NCBI RefSeq assembly: GCF_009858335.1
Contig: NZ_VMSE01000001.1
Coordinates: 868,001 to 932,000 of the forward strand
Source: Methylovorus glucosotrophus
Lineage (GTDB): Bacteria > Pseudomonadota > Gammaproteobacteria > Burkholderiales > Methylophilaceae
Direction of reading: 5' to 3'
DNA: 64,000 nucleotides
How positions within the stretch are numbered: the first letter of the stretch is position 1; each line of letters starts with the position of its first letter. Positions 43,269-53,375 of the stretch are shown here, piece by piece. Position numbers and translations under genes: made by a program. Below the pieces are notes generated by a model that saw only the letters and a program-made list of their open reading frames with translations, was not told the DNA's origin and made no database searches.

Positions 43269-44015
43269 ATGATTTTCAATATCACCAGAAAAGAATTGAA
43301 GAGCCTGTTCTCCTCGCCCATGGGCTGGGTGGTGCTGGCTTTGTTGCAATTCGTCTTCGGTACCTTCTTCCTGAATGGTATCGAACAATACTTCCAGACC
43401 ATGTCCGGGGCTATTCGTCCTGAGCAGCGGATTGGCGTGACCGAGTTCGTCGGCGGCAGTATTTTCGGCATTGCTTCGTTTGTGATGCTGTTTGCCGTGC
43501 CTTTGTTGTCGATGCGCCTGATCAGTGATGAGCGTCGCCAGCAGACCTTGACCTTCCTGTTCAGTGCACCCTTGTCGCTGACGGAAATCGTGGTTGGTAA
43601 ATTCCTGGGCCTGGTTACGTTTCTGTCCATTGTGATTTTCTTCCTGGCGGCCATGATGTCCACCCTGAATTTCTGGGCTGAGATCGACTTTGGGTATATT
43701 GCTGCCAACGTGATAGGCCTGTGGCTGCTGGTTGCGAGTTTTTCTTCGCTGGGGCTGTATGTTTCCAGCCTGACGCAGCAACCGATAGTCGCCGGCATCA
43801 TCAGTTTTATTGCCTTGTTTGCCTTGCTGCTGCTGGATAACTTCATGGCAGGCGATCCTACCGGGACCATGTCTTACCTGTCGCTGATGCGCCACTTTGA
43901 GCCGTTCTCTCGCGGCTTGCTGGATACACGTGATGTGGCCTATTTCCTGTTGTTTATCGTCACTTTCCTGACCTTGACAGTGCGTCGCCTGGACGCTGAT
44001 CGTCTGCGCGGCTAA
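43269..44015 (+). CDS. ABC-2 type permease (GldF-like)
   Basis: The 248-residue protein has six hydrophobic helices. MIFNITRKELKSLFSSPMGWVV is the cytoplasmic start and first helix of GldF-like permeases, and LISDERRQQTLTFLFSAPLS contains the cytoplasmic coupling segment before helix 3. It pairs with the ATPase 29 nt upstream. Confidence 0.9.
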   Translation: MIFNITRKELKSLFSSPMGWVVLALLQFVFGTFFLNGIEQYFQTMSGAIRPEQRIGVTEFVGGSIFGIASFVMLFAVPLLSMRLISDERRQQTLTFLFSAPLSLTEIVVGKFLGLVTFLSIVIFFLAAMMSTLNFWAEIDFGYIAANVIGLWLLVASFSSLGLYVSSLTQQPIVAGIISFIALFALLLLDNFMAGDPTGTMSYLSLMRHFEPFSRGLLDTRDVAYFLLFIVTFLTLTVRRLDADRLRG

Positions 44016-44027
44016 CTGGGTACCCCT

Positions 44028-45416
44028 ATGAAAACGAATCGTAAACTCCGCTTCCAGTTGTTCATGCAAAACAGTGTGTTTGTTTTGCTGTTTCTGGCTC
44101 TTATTTTCCTGTTGGGCTATCTGTCGCATGAATACCATGTGGCGCAGGACATCACCCAGAGTTCACGCAACACCCTGACCGAAGGCAGCGTTAATGTCCT
44201 GAAGCAGATGAAGGGTCCGGTGGAAATCACCGTGTTCGTCTCCAAGGACGAGGCCTATCGCAAGACCATCAATGACTTCATTTCGCGTTATCAGCGCTCC
44301 AAGCCTGATATCAAGATCACCTGGGTAAACCCCGCCGAAGAACCCAAGCTGGCACAGGATGCCGGTATCAAGGCCGAGGGCGAACTGGTGGTGGACTTCA
44401 ACAAGCGTACCGAACACCTGACGCCACCGTATGTTGAGCAGGACATGACCAATCTGCTGGTGCGCCTGTCGCGTACCAACCAGCGTGCCGTGATGTATCT
44501 GGATGGTCATGGCGAGCGCAATCTGATCGGCATCAAGAATCATGATCTGGGCGAGTTTGGCCGTCAGCTGCAGAAGAAGGGCTTCAAGCTGGCCAATCCT
44601 GACCTGACCATTGCGCAGGGCGTGCCAACCAATGGCGCCATGCTGGTGATTGCCAGTCCGCAGGTGGATGTATCCGAAGTTGAAGCCAAGAAGATCAAGG
44701 AATACCTGGATGCAGGTGGCAATCTGCTGTGGTTGCTGGACGATGAAAACACCCATGGCTTGCAGAATATTGCCGAATACCTGGGCCTGGAAATCACGCC
44801 GGGCATGGTGATTGACCTGACGTCTGCCCAGTACGGTGCGGATTCCAAGATCGCCTTTGCCAGCCAGTACGGTGAACATCCGATTACCAAGAACTTCATG
44901 CTGCGCACCTTGTTCCCTGAAGCACGCATGCTGGATGCGCGTGGTACCGATGAGAATGGCTGGCAAGTCAGCCATCTGGTGGAAGTGGCCCCGAACGGCT
45001 GGCTGGAAACCGGCAAGATCGATGGCAAGGTGAGCTTTGATGACAAGAAGGACATCCACGGCCCGATCAATGTGGCGGTCGCCATGGAGCGCAAGTATGG
45101 CAAGAAGGGCCAGCGCGTGGTCGTGGTCGGTAACGGCAACTTCCTGTCCAACACCTTTGTTGGCAATGGCGGCAACCTGGACCTGGGCATCAATATCGTG
45201 AACTGGCTGGCGGGTGACGATAACCTGATCACCATTCAGCCCAAACCCCTCAAGGACGTGAATATCTCCATTCCCAAGGAAGGCTGGGGTCACTTTGCTG
45301 CACAAGTGGTCTTTATCCCTGTGTTTGGCGTATCGCTGGGCCTGTTCCAGTTCATTCTGCCGCTCGCCTTGCTGGTGGCTGGTGTGAGCATCTGGTGGCG
45401 GAGACGCAAGGCATGA
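44028..45416 (+). CDS. GldG-like ABC transport system protein
   Basis: The 462-residue protein has one N-terminal helix (FVLLFLALIFLLGYLS), a large extracytoplasmic region with an ABC_transp_aux/GldG domain (VEITVFVSKDEAYRKTINDFISRY, RAVMYLDGHGER, DAGGNLLWLLDDENTHGLQNIAEYLGLE), and a C-terminal helix near PVFGVSLGLFQFILPLALLVAG. It probably works with the ABC-2 pair at the outer face of the inner membrane. The gene overlaps the next by four bases. Confidence 0.9.
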   Translation: MKTNRKLRFQLFMQNSVFVLLFLALIFLLGYLSHEYHVAQDITQSSRNTLTEGSVNVLKQMKGPVEITVFVSKDEAYRKTINDFISRYQRSKPDIKITWVNPAEEPKLAQDAGIKAEGELVVDFNKRTEHLTPPYVEQDMTNLLVRLSRTNQRAVMYLDGHGERNLIGIKNHDLGEFGRQLQKKGFKLANPDLTIAQGVPTNGAMLVIASPQVDVSEVEAKKIKEYLDAGGNLLWLLDDENTHGLQNIAEYLGLEITPGMVIDLTSAQYGADSKIAFASQYGEHPITKNFMLRTLFPEARMLDARGTDENGWQVSHLVEVAPNGWLETGKIDGKVSFDDKKDIHGPINVAVAMERKYGKKGQRVVVVGNGNFLSNTFVGNGGNLDLGINIVNWLAGDDNLITIQPKPLKDVNISIPKEGWGHFAAQVVFIPVFGVSLGLFQFILPLALLVAGVSIWWRRRKA

Positions 45417-46300
45417 GATCGCGCTGGATAGTCAATCTGATTCTGCTGGCACTGGTTGCCGGTATCGTGAGCTTTCTTTACCTGCGCCCCAAGCCGGTGG
45501 AGGAAAAGAAAGCCCAGCAGGCCATCGCCATTTCCAATCTCAAGATTGGTGGCTTTAGCCATGTCAGCATCGAGTTTCCGGCCCGGGCTGGCGTGGAATT
45601 CGAGAAGATTGATGGCTACTGGCACATCGTCAAACCATTCAAGGCTCGCGCAGACCAGATGGCGGTGCAACGCATTCTGGCCATCGTTGCGGCCGAGAGT
45701 AACGATAAATTTCCGGCGACCGATCTCGGGCGTTATGGCCTGGATCAGCCCAAGATCAAGGTGAAGCTGGATAACGAAGAGTTCCTGTTCGGCACTTACA
45801 ACCCGGTCAGCAGTGATCAATACGTGGCATACAAGGATGCGGTGTATCTCGTCTCCAGTTCTTACTCCGACTTTGCCTCTGTGCAAGTTGAAGAGGCCAT
45901 CGACAAGAATCTGCTGAAACCCACCGAAAAAGTCGCCGGTTTTGATTTCTCGCGCCTGGAGCAGTGGGAGTCTGTGCGCCTGAATGTGGATATCAAGGAC
46001 GGCAAGTGGACGACCTCGGTGCCGGATGCCAAGCTCACGCAAAACGACATGAACGAGTGGTTTGATACCTACTGGAAAAATGTGGATGTCAAATCGGTGG
46101 AGCCATATACCCCTGATCGCAAGGCGAGCTATGCCTCGTTCGAGGTGAAGCTGCAGGATGGCTCCAAGGTGCATTTTGACCGCATCCAGGAGGCGCCTGA
46201 GGTCATCCTTGGTCGCCCGGATGAAGGCATGATGTATCACCTGCCTGCCGACTTTGGCTTTACGCTGCTCAACCCTCCTGTTACCACCAACAGCAAGTAA
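45413..46300 (+). CDS. DUF4340 membrane-anchored protein
   Basis: The 295-residue product has one N-terminal anchor (WIVNLILLALVAGIVSFLYL) and a periplasmic domain with FEKIDGYWHIVKPFKARADQ and YGLDQPKIKVKLDNEEFLFG, two beta repeats typical of DUF4340. I start at 45413 (MRSRWIV), overlapping the previous stop. It is the last member of the exporter operon. mutM follows after 8 nt. Confidence 0.9.
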   Translation: MRSRWIVNLILLALVAGIVSFLYLRPKPVEEKKAQQAIAISNLKIGGFSHVSIEFPARAGVEFEKIDGYWHIVKPFKARADQMAVQRILAIVAAESNDKFPATDLGRYGLDQPKIKVKLDNEEFLFGTYNPVSSDQYVAYKDAVYLVSSSYSDFASVQVEEAIDKNLLKPTEKVAGFDFSRLEQWESVRLNVDIKDGKWTTSVPDAKLTQNDMNEWFDTYWKNVDVKSVEPYTPDRKASYASFEVKLQDGSKVHFDRIQEAPEVILGRPDEGMMYHLPADFGFTLLNPPVTTNSK

Positions 46301-46308
46301 GCAGCTTT

Positions 46309-47127
46309 ATGCCTGAACTACCGGAGGTCGAAACTACCATGCGGGGCCTGGCCCCGCTGGTCGGCCAGCCGGTAGCCAAGGTTGTCATCCGTCATCCCAC
46401 GCTGCGTTGGCCCATCCCGGCCGATCTGGTGCATACCCTTCCGCAGCAGACCCTGAAATCGCTGACGCGTCGAGCCAAATACATTCTGGCGCAATTTGAT
46501 ACCGGTTATCTCATGCTGCATCTTGGCATGTCGGGCCGCATCTGTCTGCTCGCGCAGGATGAGCCTGCCGCCAAGCATGATCACTTTGACCTGCATTTTG
46601 CCGATGGCCAGGTGCTGCGGTTGCGGGATCCGCGGCGTTTTGGGGCAGTGCTATGGGCGGGTGCGGAGCCTGAGCAGCATGCCCTGTTAAGTGTGCTGGG
46701 GCCGGAGCCGCTGGAATCCGCCTTTGATGGCGACTGGCTGTATCGCCAGTTTCGCACGCGCAGTGCCCCGGTTAAAAATGCCATCATGGATAGTCATCTG
46801 GTAGTCGGCGTGGGCAATATCTACGCCAGTGAATCGCTGTTTCGCGCGCGCATACATCCGCAAACGCCTGCCAACCAGCTGAGTCGGCAGGCATGTGACC
46901 GACTGGCCGCGGAGATCAAGGCTACCCTGACCGATGCGCTGGCAGCCGGAGGCAGCAGCCTGCGTGATTTCTTTGGCGCAGATGGTAATCCGGGGTATTT
47001 TCAGCAGGAGTACTTCACTTACGCCCGCACAGGCGAGGCCTGCAAGATATGCAGCACGCCTATCCAGAACGTGCGGCTGGGGCAGCGCTCGACTTTCTTC
47101 TGCCCGCGCTGCCAGCCCAAACCCTAG
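46309..47127 (+). CDS. mutM: Formamidopyrimidine-DNA glycosylase
   Basis: The 272-residue base-excision enzyme removes 8-oxoguanine and formamidopyrimidines. Pro2 and Glu3 (MPELPEVETTMRGL) are the catalytic residues. VVGVGNIYASE forms the helix-two-turn-helix, and the C-terminal zinc finger has CKICSTPIQN and FFCPRCQPKP. It is close behind the DUF4340 gene, so it is probably cotranscribed with the exporter operon. Confidence 0.97.
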   Translation: MPELPEVETTMRGLAPLVGQPVAKVVIRHPTLRWPIPADLVHTLPQQTLKSLTRRAKYILAQFDTGYLMLHLGMSGRICLLAQDEPAAKHDHFDLHFADGQVLRLRDPRRFGAVLWAGAEPEQHALLSVLGPEPLESAFDGDWLYRQFRTRSAPVKNAIMDSHLVVGVGNIYASESLFRARIHPQTPANQLSRQACDRLAAEIKATLTDALAAGGSSLRDFFGADGNPGYFQQEYFTYARTGEACKICSTPIQNVRLGQRSTFFCPRCQPKP

Positions 47128-47130
47128 TTT

Positions 47131-48636
47131 TTAGTGACCTGGCAGATGCCCGGATTGGCCAGCGTGGCCTGCCGGCGTGTGTGGGTGAGCCGCATGCCGA
47201 TGCAGGTATTCCGCTTCCGTGTGGCCAGGTTTGCCTATCTTCTGCGGTAACAGGGAGCCCACCACCATGCCGATGGCGCTGACGGCCAGCCCTATCATCT
47301 GCGGCGGTATCAGGCTGTCTTCTCCCAGCAGCACTTCCAGCAATATCCAGCTGCTGACGCCGCCGATAATCGCTGCCAGCGCGCCCTGACTGTTGGCGCG
47401 CTTCCAGAAGGCGCCGAAGAATAGCGGCACAAACGCGCCTGCCAGGGTGATCTTGTAAGCGGACTCCACCATGCCAAAAATGGATAGCTCTGAATTCAGC
47501 GCATAAAACAGCACGCAGCCTGCAAAACCGATCAAACAGATACGCATGACTTTAAGGAAGCCTCGATCGGTGAGGTGTGGCAGAAATCCACGCACGATGT
47601 TCTCGGCAAACGAGATGGAGGGCGCCAGCAGCGTGGCTGACGAACAGCTCATGATGGCCGACAGCACGGCGCCAAAGAAAATCACCTGTGCCAGCAATGG
47701 TGTGTGCTGCAGGACCAGCGTTGGCAGTACACGCTGCGAGTCCTCGGCGATCAGGCCATTAAAGAAGGCGGGGTCGATAATGGTGGCCGCATAGGCAATA
47801 AACATGGGCACAAAGGTAAAACAGAAGTAGACCGATGCGCCAAGTACCGAACCCCAGATGGCGACCTTGGCGCTTTTGGCCGAGGTGATGCGCTGGAATA
47901 CGTCCTGCTGGGGAATGGACCCCAGCATCATGGTCATCCATGCGCCGAGGAAGCCTACCCATTGCCAGATATCCAGTGGCGGGAAAAATTCGAGTTTGCC
48001 AGCGGCCCGGGCGTGATCAATCACCGGCGCCACGCCACCTGTCATGCCAGATACGATGTAGCCGATGTAGAGCAGGCCGCCGATGATGACGGTCATCTGT
48101 ACAAAGTCGAGAATGGCGACGGAGAGCATGCCGCCGAATGTGGTGTAGGTCAGCACAATGGCGGTACCGAGTATCATGCCAGCCTCCTGGCTGACAGCGC
48201 CTTGCGTGATCATGTTGAAAATGAGCCCCAGCGCTTTGATCTGCGCGGCAACCCAGCCGAGGTAGGACACCACAATGGCTAGCGTGGTCAGTACTTCTAC
48301 CGTGCGGTTATAGCGCATGCGATAGAAATCGCCCAGGGTGATGATGTTGAGTTTGTACAGTTGGGTAGCGAAGAAGAAACCGGCGATCACCAGACACAGA
48401 CTGGAGCCAAAGGGATCTGCCACCACGCCGCGCAGACCTTCCTTTACAAAGGTGGCAGAAACGCCGAAGACGGCTTCGGCGCCGAACCAGGTAGCGAATA
48501 CGGTTGCCATGACCACGGGTAATGGCAGGTGCCGGCCGGCGACGGCGTAGTCCTTGGTATTCTTGACGCGGGTGGCTGCAATGAGACCGATGCTGATGGA
48601 AACCAGCAGATAAAGAACCACAAACCAGATCAGCAC
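47131..48636 (-). CDS. Sodium:solute symporter (SSS family)
   Basis: The 501-residue protein has about 13 transmembrane helices in the SSS pattern: TKDYAVAGRHLPLPVVMATVFATWFGAEAVFG near the N-terminus, then FGGMLSVAILDFVQM and the IMSCSSATLLAPSISFAENI segment with the Na2-site Ser residues. The substrate cannot be told. The last ~30 residues are His-rich (EYLHRHAAHPHTPAGHAGQ), which is unusual and might bind metal. It converges with mutM with only 3 nt between. Confidence 0.9.
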   Translation of the reverse strand: MLIWFVVLYLLVSISIGLIAATRVKNTKDYAVAGRHLPLPVVMATVFATWFGAEAVFGVSATFVKEGLRGVVADPFGSSLCLVIAGFFFATQLYKLNIITLGDFYRMRYNRTVEVLTTLAIVVSYLGWVAAQIKALGLIFNMITQGAVSQEAGMILGTAIVLTYTTFGGMLSVAILDFVQMTVIIGGLLYIGYIVSGMTGGVAPVIDHARAAGKLEFFPPLDIWQWVGFLGAWMTMMLGSIPQQDVFQRITSAKSAKVAIWGSVLGASVYFCFTFVPMFIAYAATIIDPAFFNGLIAEDSQRVLPTLVLQHTPLLAQVIFFGAVLSAIMSCSSATLLAPSISFAENIVRGFLPHLTDRGFLKVMRICLIGFAGCVLFYALNSELSIFGMVESAYKITLAGAFVPLFFGAFWKRANSQGALAAIIGGVSSWILLEVLLGEDSLIPPQMIGLAVSAIGMVVGSLLPQKIGKPGHTEAEYLHRHAAHPHTPAGHAGQSGHLPGH

Positions 48637-48940
48637 GCTTTCATGTCCTTATTCCTGATAAAGCCGTCATTCAAACTGACGGAAGTAAAGGCATTCGCCA
48701 CTCAAAGTGCGCCGTCTCATGTCGAGTTCAGGCTGGTTTTTCGAGGGCTGTTTTTCAACATGGATTCTAGCAAAAACTATGCTTGGGCGAGTATTTTGCG
48801 CGCCTTAATTGATGCGGTTTCCCCATCTATTTTATGAAATGTCAGGACGCGGTCTGCGGTATGCTAATGAATTGCATGGATCGAAGTCTAAACTGTGCTG
48901 AAAAAACGTCGTTACAGGTATATGAGGAGCCCACGACATC
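48637..48940. other. Intergenic region, nothing identified
   Basis: These 304 bases separate the divergent symporter and HDOD genes and must contain both promoters. I see no RNA gene or clear repeat. Confidence 0.5.
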
Positions 48941-49765
48941 ATGCCAAACACGAATAAATCTCTGAGCGAATGGGTAGATTTTCTCAGCCACGCGGATATC
49001 CCGGTGCTGAAGTACACCTCGCGAGAGCTTGCCAGACTTCAGCTGGATGAAGATTCCCTGAGTGGCCGTGCCATTTTTTCTGTGGTGATTCAAGACCCGA
49101 TGATGGTGTTCCGCCTGCTGCGTTATATGCAAACGCACAAGCACAAAAGCCAGCTGCAAGACCTGGTGCAGATTGAGCATATCGTCATGATGCTCGGGAC
49201 CGAAAAGTTTTTTCAGGATATTCCGGCCAAACCCATCGTTGAAGAAGTGCTGCACGACAATTTGCCAGCCCTGACGCATTTGCTGCGTTTGGTGCACCGG
49301 GCCCATAAAGCCGCGCATTATGCACTGGATTGGGCCGTGCGCCTGTATGACCTGCACGCCGAAGAAATCCGTATCGCAGCCTTGCTGCATGACCTTTCCG
49401 AAATTCTGATGTGGTGCTTTGCCCCGGACAAGATGATGGAGATTTTTGAACGGCAGCACGCCGATAAAACCCTGCGCAGCCAGGCTGTGCAACAGGAGGT
49501 TCTGGGCTTCCGTCTGCTGGATTTGCAACTGCAGCTGGCCGAGGTGTGCGAATTGCCCCCGCTATTGCTCAGGCTGATGAAAGATGGCGCCAGTGGTGAA
49601 CAGCGGGTGCGCAATGTCACGCTGGCGGTCAATCTTGCCCGCCATGCCGCGCATGGTTGGGATGATGCTGCCTTGCCGGATGATTATCGCGATATTGCGG
49701 AGTTGCTGCGGGTGGATGTACCCAAGGTGCGACATTGGGTGGGAGCCCCGGCCATCGGCGAATAG
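48941..49765 (+). CDS. HDOD domain protein
   Basis: The 274-residue protein has an HDOD domain at ~15-215: YTSRELARLQLDEDSLSGRAIFSVVIQDPMMVFRLLRYM, IEHIVMMLGTEKFFQDIP and LHDLSEILMWCF. HDOD proteins are signalling relatives of HD phosphohydrolases and usually lack catalytic residues. There is no attached output domain. The possible Shine-Dalgarno GAGGAG lies rather far from the ATG. Confidence 0.85.
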   Translation: MPNTNKSLSEWVDFLSHADIPVLKYTSRELARLQLDEDSLSGRAIFSVVIQDPMMVFRLLRYMQTHKHKSQLQDLVQIEHIVMMLGTEKFFQDIPAKPIVEEVLHDNLPALTHLLRLVHRAHKAAHYALDWAVRLYDLHAEEIRIAALLHDLSEILMWCFAPDKMMEIFERQHADKTLRSQAVQQEVLGFRLLDLQLQLAEVCELPPLLLRLMKDGASGEQRVRNVTLAVNLARHAAHGWDDAALPDDYRDIAELLRVDVPKVRHWVGAPAIGE

Positions 49766-49799
49766 TCGTGATGGGCTGGGTCAGTGAAGTCGGATTCAT

Positions 49800-49835
49800 C
49801 ACAGCGGGCCTGGTAGTCATACCAGGCCCGCTGCG
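49800..49835. terminator. Hairpin between HDOD and ubiB genes
   Basis: GGGCCTGGTA/TACCAGGCCC stem between convergent genes. The flanks are not T-rich, so termination is likely but not certain. Confidence 0.5.
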
Positions 49836-49860
49836 TATTCTGTCTGTTATAAAAAACCTG

Positions 49861-51381
49861 TTAGAAAAACCGAACGGCTTCCAGTACCAGCAGGCCGACA
49901 AGCGCCAGTGCCAGCAAGCTAAGCACCCAGGTCTGACGCTGCTGCTGACGGCGCAGTTGATGCAGCTCCTTGACCAGGTGCGGGTTCTGCTCGCGCAGCA
50001 GAAAATCATCAATCCGACGCGGCAACATGGGCAGGATGGCACCCCAGGTCGGCGCTTCCTGTTGTACGCGTTTTAACACACTGCGCCAGCCTATCTGCTC
50101 CGACATCCAGCGCTCAAGATAAGGCTGCGCTGTTTTCCAGAGATCGAGTTGCGGGTCAAGATCGCGCCCCAGGCCTTCCACATTCAGCAGGGTTTTTTGC
50201 AGCATGGTGAGTTGCGGCTGAATTTCCACACCAAAGCGACGCGAGGTCTGAAACAGGCGTAACAACACGCGGCCAAATGAAATTTCGCTGATCGGTTTAT
50301 CAAAAATCGGCTCGCACACGGCGCGGATGGCGGTTTCAAATTCTTCTAGCGGCGTATCTTTTGGTGCCCAGCCAGATTCGATGTGGGCGCGCGCCACTTC
50401 ACGGTAATCCCGGCGGAAAAAAGCCAGGAAATTGCGTGCCAGATATTGCTTGTCTATTTCTGTCAGGCTACCCATGATGCCGAAATCGAGCGCCACATAG
50501 CGCCCATCCGGTGCCACCTGGATATTGCCGGGATGCATGTCGGCATGGAAAAACCCATCGCGGAATACCTGGGTAAAGAATATCTCCACGCCATCCCGCG
50601 CCAGCTTGGGAATATCCACGCCTATGCTGCGCAAATGGGCTACCTGGCTGATGGGGATGCCGTTCATGCGATCCATCACCATCACTTGTTCGCGACACCA
50701 GTCCCAGTAAACATCCGGTACCAGCAGCAGGCGTTTGTCCTTGAAGTTGCGGCCGAGCAGGCTGCAATTGGCGGCTTCCAGCATCAGGTCGAGTTCGCTG
50801 TGTATATGCCTGGCGAACTCGGCGACCACTTCGCGCGGTTTCAGGCGGCGGCCATCGGAAGATACTTTGTGGAATAGCCATGCCGCGCTATCCAGCAGGG
50901 CCAGGTCTTTTTCAATGATCGTGCCTATGCCCGGGCGCAGAATCTTGACGGCAACCTCACGACCACCAGGCAGGCTGGCAAAATGCACCTGCGCCACCGA
51001 AGCGCTGGCGATGGGGGTAATGTCAAAGCGCTCAAACACCTGCGCCACCGGCATGCCATAGGCTGCTTCCATGATGGCGGCGGCTTGTTTATAAGGGAAG
51101 GGCGGCACGCGATCCTGCAGTTTGGCGAGCTCATCGGCAATATCCAGCGGAATCAGGTCGCGGCGCGTGGAAAGCATCTGGCCGAATTTGACGAAAATGG
51201 GCCCCAGCGCTTCCAGTGCCAGTCGCAGGCGTTCACCGCGCGGGGCGCTTATCGGGCGCCAGAACAGCAGGGCGCGAATTAGCGTTTGTGCCGGGCGCAA
51301 GCGGCTGTGGCCGAGGATGAATTCATCCAGGCCGTAGCGCAGGGTGATGACGATAATCTTGAGCAGTCTGAAAAAGCGCAT
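49861..51381 (-). CDS. ubiB: Ubiquinone biosynthesis kinase-like protein UbiB
   Basis: The 506-residue protein is an atypical protein-kinase-like ATPase needed for ubiquinone synthesis. [14 protein letters not shown] is the KxGQ motif region, [25 protein letters not shown] holds the Ala-rich loop and Lys, [10 protein letters not shown] and VALDFGIMG are the catalytic and metal loops. Two C-terminal helices anchor it in the membrane ([18 protein letters not shown]). It is the third gene of ubiE-ubiJ-ubiB. Confidence 0.96.
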   Translation of the reverse strand: MRFFRLLKIIVITLRYGLDEFILGHSRLRPAQTLIRALLFWRPISAPRGERLRLALEALGPIFVKFGQMLSTRRDLIPLDIADELAKLQDRVPPFPYKQAAAIMEAAYGMPVAQVFERFDITPIASASVAQVHFASLPGGREVAVKILRPGIGTIIEKDLALLDSAAWLFHKVSSDGRRLKPREVVAEFARHIHSELDLMLEAANCSLLGRNFKDKRLLLVPDVYWDWCREQVMVMDRMNGIPISQVAHLRSIGVDIPKLARDGVEIFFTQVFRDGFFHADMHPGNIQVAPDGRYVALDFGIMGSLTEIDKQYLARNFLAFFRRDYREVARAHIESGWAPKDTPLEEFETAIRAVCEPIFDKPISEISFGRVLLRLFQTSRRFGVEIQPQLTMLQKTLLNVEGLGRDLDPQLDLWKTAQPYLERWMSEQIGWRSVLKRVQQEAPTWGAILPMLPRRIDDFLLREQNPHLVKELHQLRRQQQRQTWVLSLLALALVGLLVLEAVRFF

Positions 51382-51432
51382 GCCGTTATTCTTGAGGTTG
51401 GTTGGGGTAATGAGCGTGAAAGGTTGACCCGC

Positions 51433-52032
51433 TCAGGACTGCTTTTGCAGCAAGGCATCCAGCCGGGCGCTGAGTTTTTCGATGTGCTTTTCCAAGCGGC
51501 CGACGTCGTCGCGCAGGGTGTCCACATCACGGTTGAACGCTTCCACATGGCGCTTCTTGGCGATCAGCGGCTGTTCTTCCTGCCAGAATTCAGCGGCCAT
51601 TTCGGTGAGATTCACCGCCTGCTTGCGCGTGGCGGCTACGCCTTCCTGCAGGCGTTGGCTGATCTGGCTGGCGGCCACATCGCCCACGACGTGGCTCAGG
51701 TCTTCTTCGTAATCCCACGACATGGCTTGCAGGACTTTGCCCAGCGCGATGGCAAATTCGGTGTCGCCTTCCAGCACAATTTCGCTATGGGCAGAGGCAT
51801 CTTTTGCCAGCAGGCGCAAAGCGAGGGAAGGGCTGATGCGCATGCTGGCATCATAAACCGCGGTGTCACCAGCCATGGCGAGACCGCCATCCTCCAGCAC
51901 CACGAGCGTGGCGCTGACCGGAAACAGCTGCAAGCGGATATGCTTGCCAGCGTAAGGTTGCAGGTGCGGCCGTGCCCAGCTGTTCTGCTTGATGAGATGG
52001 CCCAGCAGACGTGTCAGCAGCGGTTTGATCAT
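51433..52032 (-). CDS. ubiJ: Ubiquinone biosynthesis accessory factor UbiJ (SCP2 domain)
   Basis: The ~199-residue protein has an SCP2-type lipid-binding domain ([47 protein letters not shown]) and a C-terminal coiled coil ([22 protein letters not shown]) typical of UbiJ. UbiJ organises the soluble ubiquinone complex with UbiK. I use the start at 52032, which overlaps ubiE by ATGA; an ATG at 52044 sits too close to the AAAGG site. Confidence 0.93.
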   Translation of the reverse strand: MIKPLLTRLLGHLIKQNSWARPHLQPYAGKHIRLQLFPVSATLVVLEDGGLAMAGDTAVYDASMRISPSLALRLLAKDASAHSEIVLEGDTEFAIALGKVLQAMSWDYEEDLSHVVGDVAASQISQRLQEGVAATRKQAVNLTEMAAEFWQEEQPLIAKKRHVEAFNRDVDTLRDDVGRLEKHIEKLSARLDALLQKQS

Positions 52033-52766
52033 GCGGTTTTCCATCCTTTGTGCAGGGCGACCACACCGGCAGACAGGTTGTAGTAGTCCACCTTGCCAAA
52101 ACCGGCATCTAGCATCATTTGCTTCAGGGTTTCCTGATCGGGGTGCATGCGGATGGACTCGGCCAGATATTGATAGCTGGCGGCATCCTGCGCCAACAGC
52201 TTGCCCATCAGCGGCAGCAGCTTGAAAGAGTAGGCGTCATACAGCGGCGCCAGAGGCTTCCATACTTGCGAGAATTCCAGCACCAGCAGGCGGCCGCCGG
52301 TCTTGAGTACACGGTGCATTTCGGCCAGGGCACGGTCTTTGTGCGTCATGTTGCGCAGGCCAAAGGCGACAATCACACAGTCAAAATGCTGATCAGGGAA
52401 GGGCAGTTTCTCGGCATCGCATTGCAATGCAGGGACGGCAACGCCTTCATCCATCAGGCGGTCACGACCTACGCCCAGCATGGAGGCGTTGATGTCGGTG
52501 AGCACCACGGTACCTTCACTGCCGACCTTGCGCGAAAAAAGCCGTGACAGATCGCCACTGCCGCCGGCGACATCCAGCACACGGTCGCCTGCCTTCACAC
52601 CGCTGATCTCGACGGCAAAACGCTTCCAGGTGCGGTGCAAGCCCGCTGACATCACGTCGTTCATCAGGTCATATTTGCGTGCCACGGAGTGAAACACTTC
52701 GCCTACCTTGCGGGCTTTTTCGTGTTCTTCCACCGTCTGGAAGCCAAAATGGGTTTTATCGGTCAT
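52029..52766 (-). CDS. ubiE: Ubiquinone/menaquinone methyltransferase UbiE
   Basis: The 245-residue SAM-dependent C-methyltransferase acts on demethoxyubiquinol or demethylmenaquinol. [15 protein letters not shown] is the SAM loop, [17 protein letters not shown] the acidic loop, and [32 protein letters not shown] and [18 protein letters not shown] the UbiE signatures. It starts the ubi operon, 10 nt behind the DUF971 gene. Confidence 0.97.
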   Translation of the reverse strand: MTDKTHFGFQTVEEHEKARKVGEVFHSVARKYDLMNDVMSAGLHRTWKRFAVEISGVKAGDRVLDVAGGSGDLSRLFSRKVGSEGTVVLTDINASMLGVGRDRLMDEGVAVPALQCDAEKLPFPDQHFDCVIVAFGLRNMTHKDRALAEMHRVLKTGGRLLVLEFSQVWKPLAPLYDAYSFKLLPLMGKLLAQDAASYQYLAESIRMHPDQETLKQMMLDAGFGKVDYYNLSAGVVALHKGWKTA

Positions 52767-52776
52767 CGTGTGTTCC

Positions 52777-53163
52777 TTATGCGTTGCTGTCTGTCTTGCG
52801 TTTTACGCCGGCCATCTCAAGTCGGCCTATGTAGTCGCGCCACAGGGCTTCGTAGTGGCTGGCGAGTTCGTAGAGATAATCCCAGGAGTAAAGCCCGGTG
52901 TCGTGGCCATCCGAGAATGTCAGTTTGACGGCGTAATTGCCCACCGGGCTGATGGCGGTGATGTTGACGTCTTCCTTGCCGATTTGCAGGGTTTCCTGCC
53001 CGGGCCCATGTCCGCGTACTTCAGCGGAAGGGGAGTAAACACGCAGGAATTCGCAGGACAGCATGCAGGTCGTGTTGTCATCGAATGTAATCTCGAGCAG
53101 GCGCGATTTCTGATGCAGGCGAATGTCGGTTGGGCGTGGGGAATCCGGGGTTAATCCACTCAT
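52777..53163 (-). CDS. DUF971 (GBBH-like N-terminal) protein
   Basis: The 128-residue protein is a single DUF971 domain: [31 protein letters not shown] and [26 protein letters not shown]. Related domains act in iron-sulfur or hydroxylase contexts. Its constant place before ubiE in betaproteobacteria suggests a link to quinone synthesis. Function unproven. Confidence 0.92.
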   Translation of the reverse strand: MSGLTPDSPRPTDIRLHQKSRLLEITFDDNTTCMLSCEFLRVYSPSAEVRGHGPGQETLQIGKEDVNITAISPVGNYAVKLTFSDGHDTGLYSWDYLYELASHYEALWRDYIGRLEMAGVKRKTDSNA

Positions 53164-53375
53164 GAGACGTGTGACTGGGCTAAAAAGTTGATGATAGCAG
53201 AATCATCGAATCTGGATTCAGATATCTCCCCTTTCCAGCCCGTGCATAAGCACGCCAGATAAGGACTTTCGTGTTGCGGGAGATTGGCAGGAACTGACAA
53301 TATACGCCTGATTTGTTTGACTTAAAAATCGGGCATGCTAGAGTGGTGTGAATAATAAAGTGTGGTGGGGGTACC

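Noticed and set aside
44163..45305. Long minus-strand frame opposite the GldG-like gene
   Set aside because: Antisense to a clear operon member with 4-nt overlaps to its neighbours.
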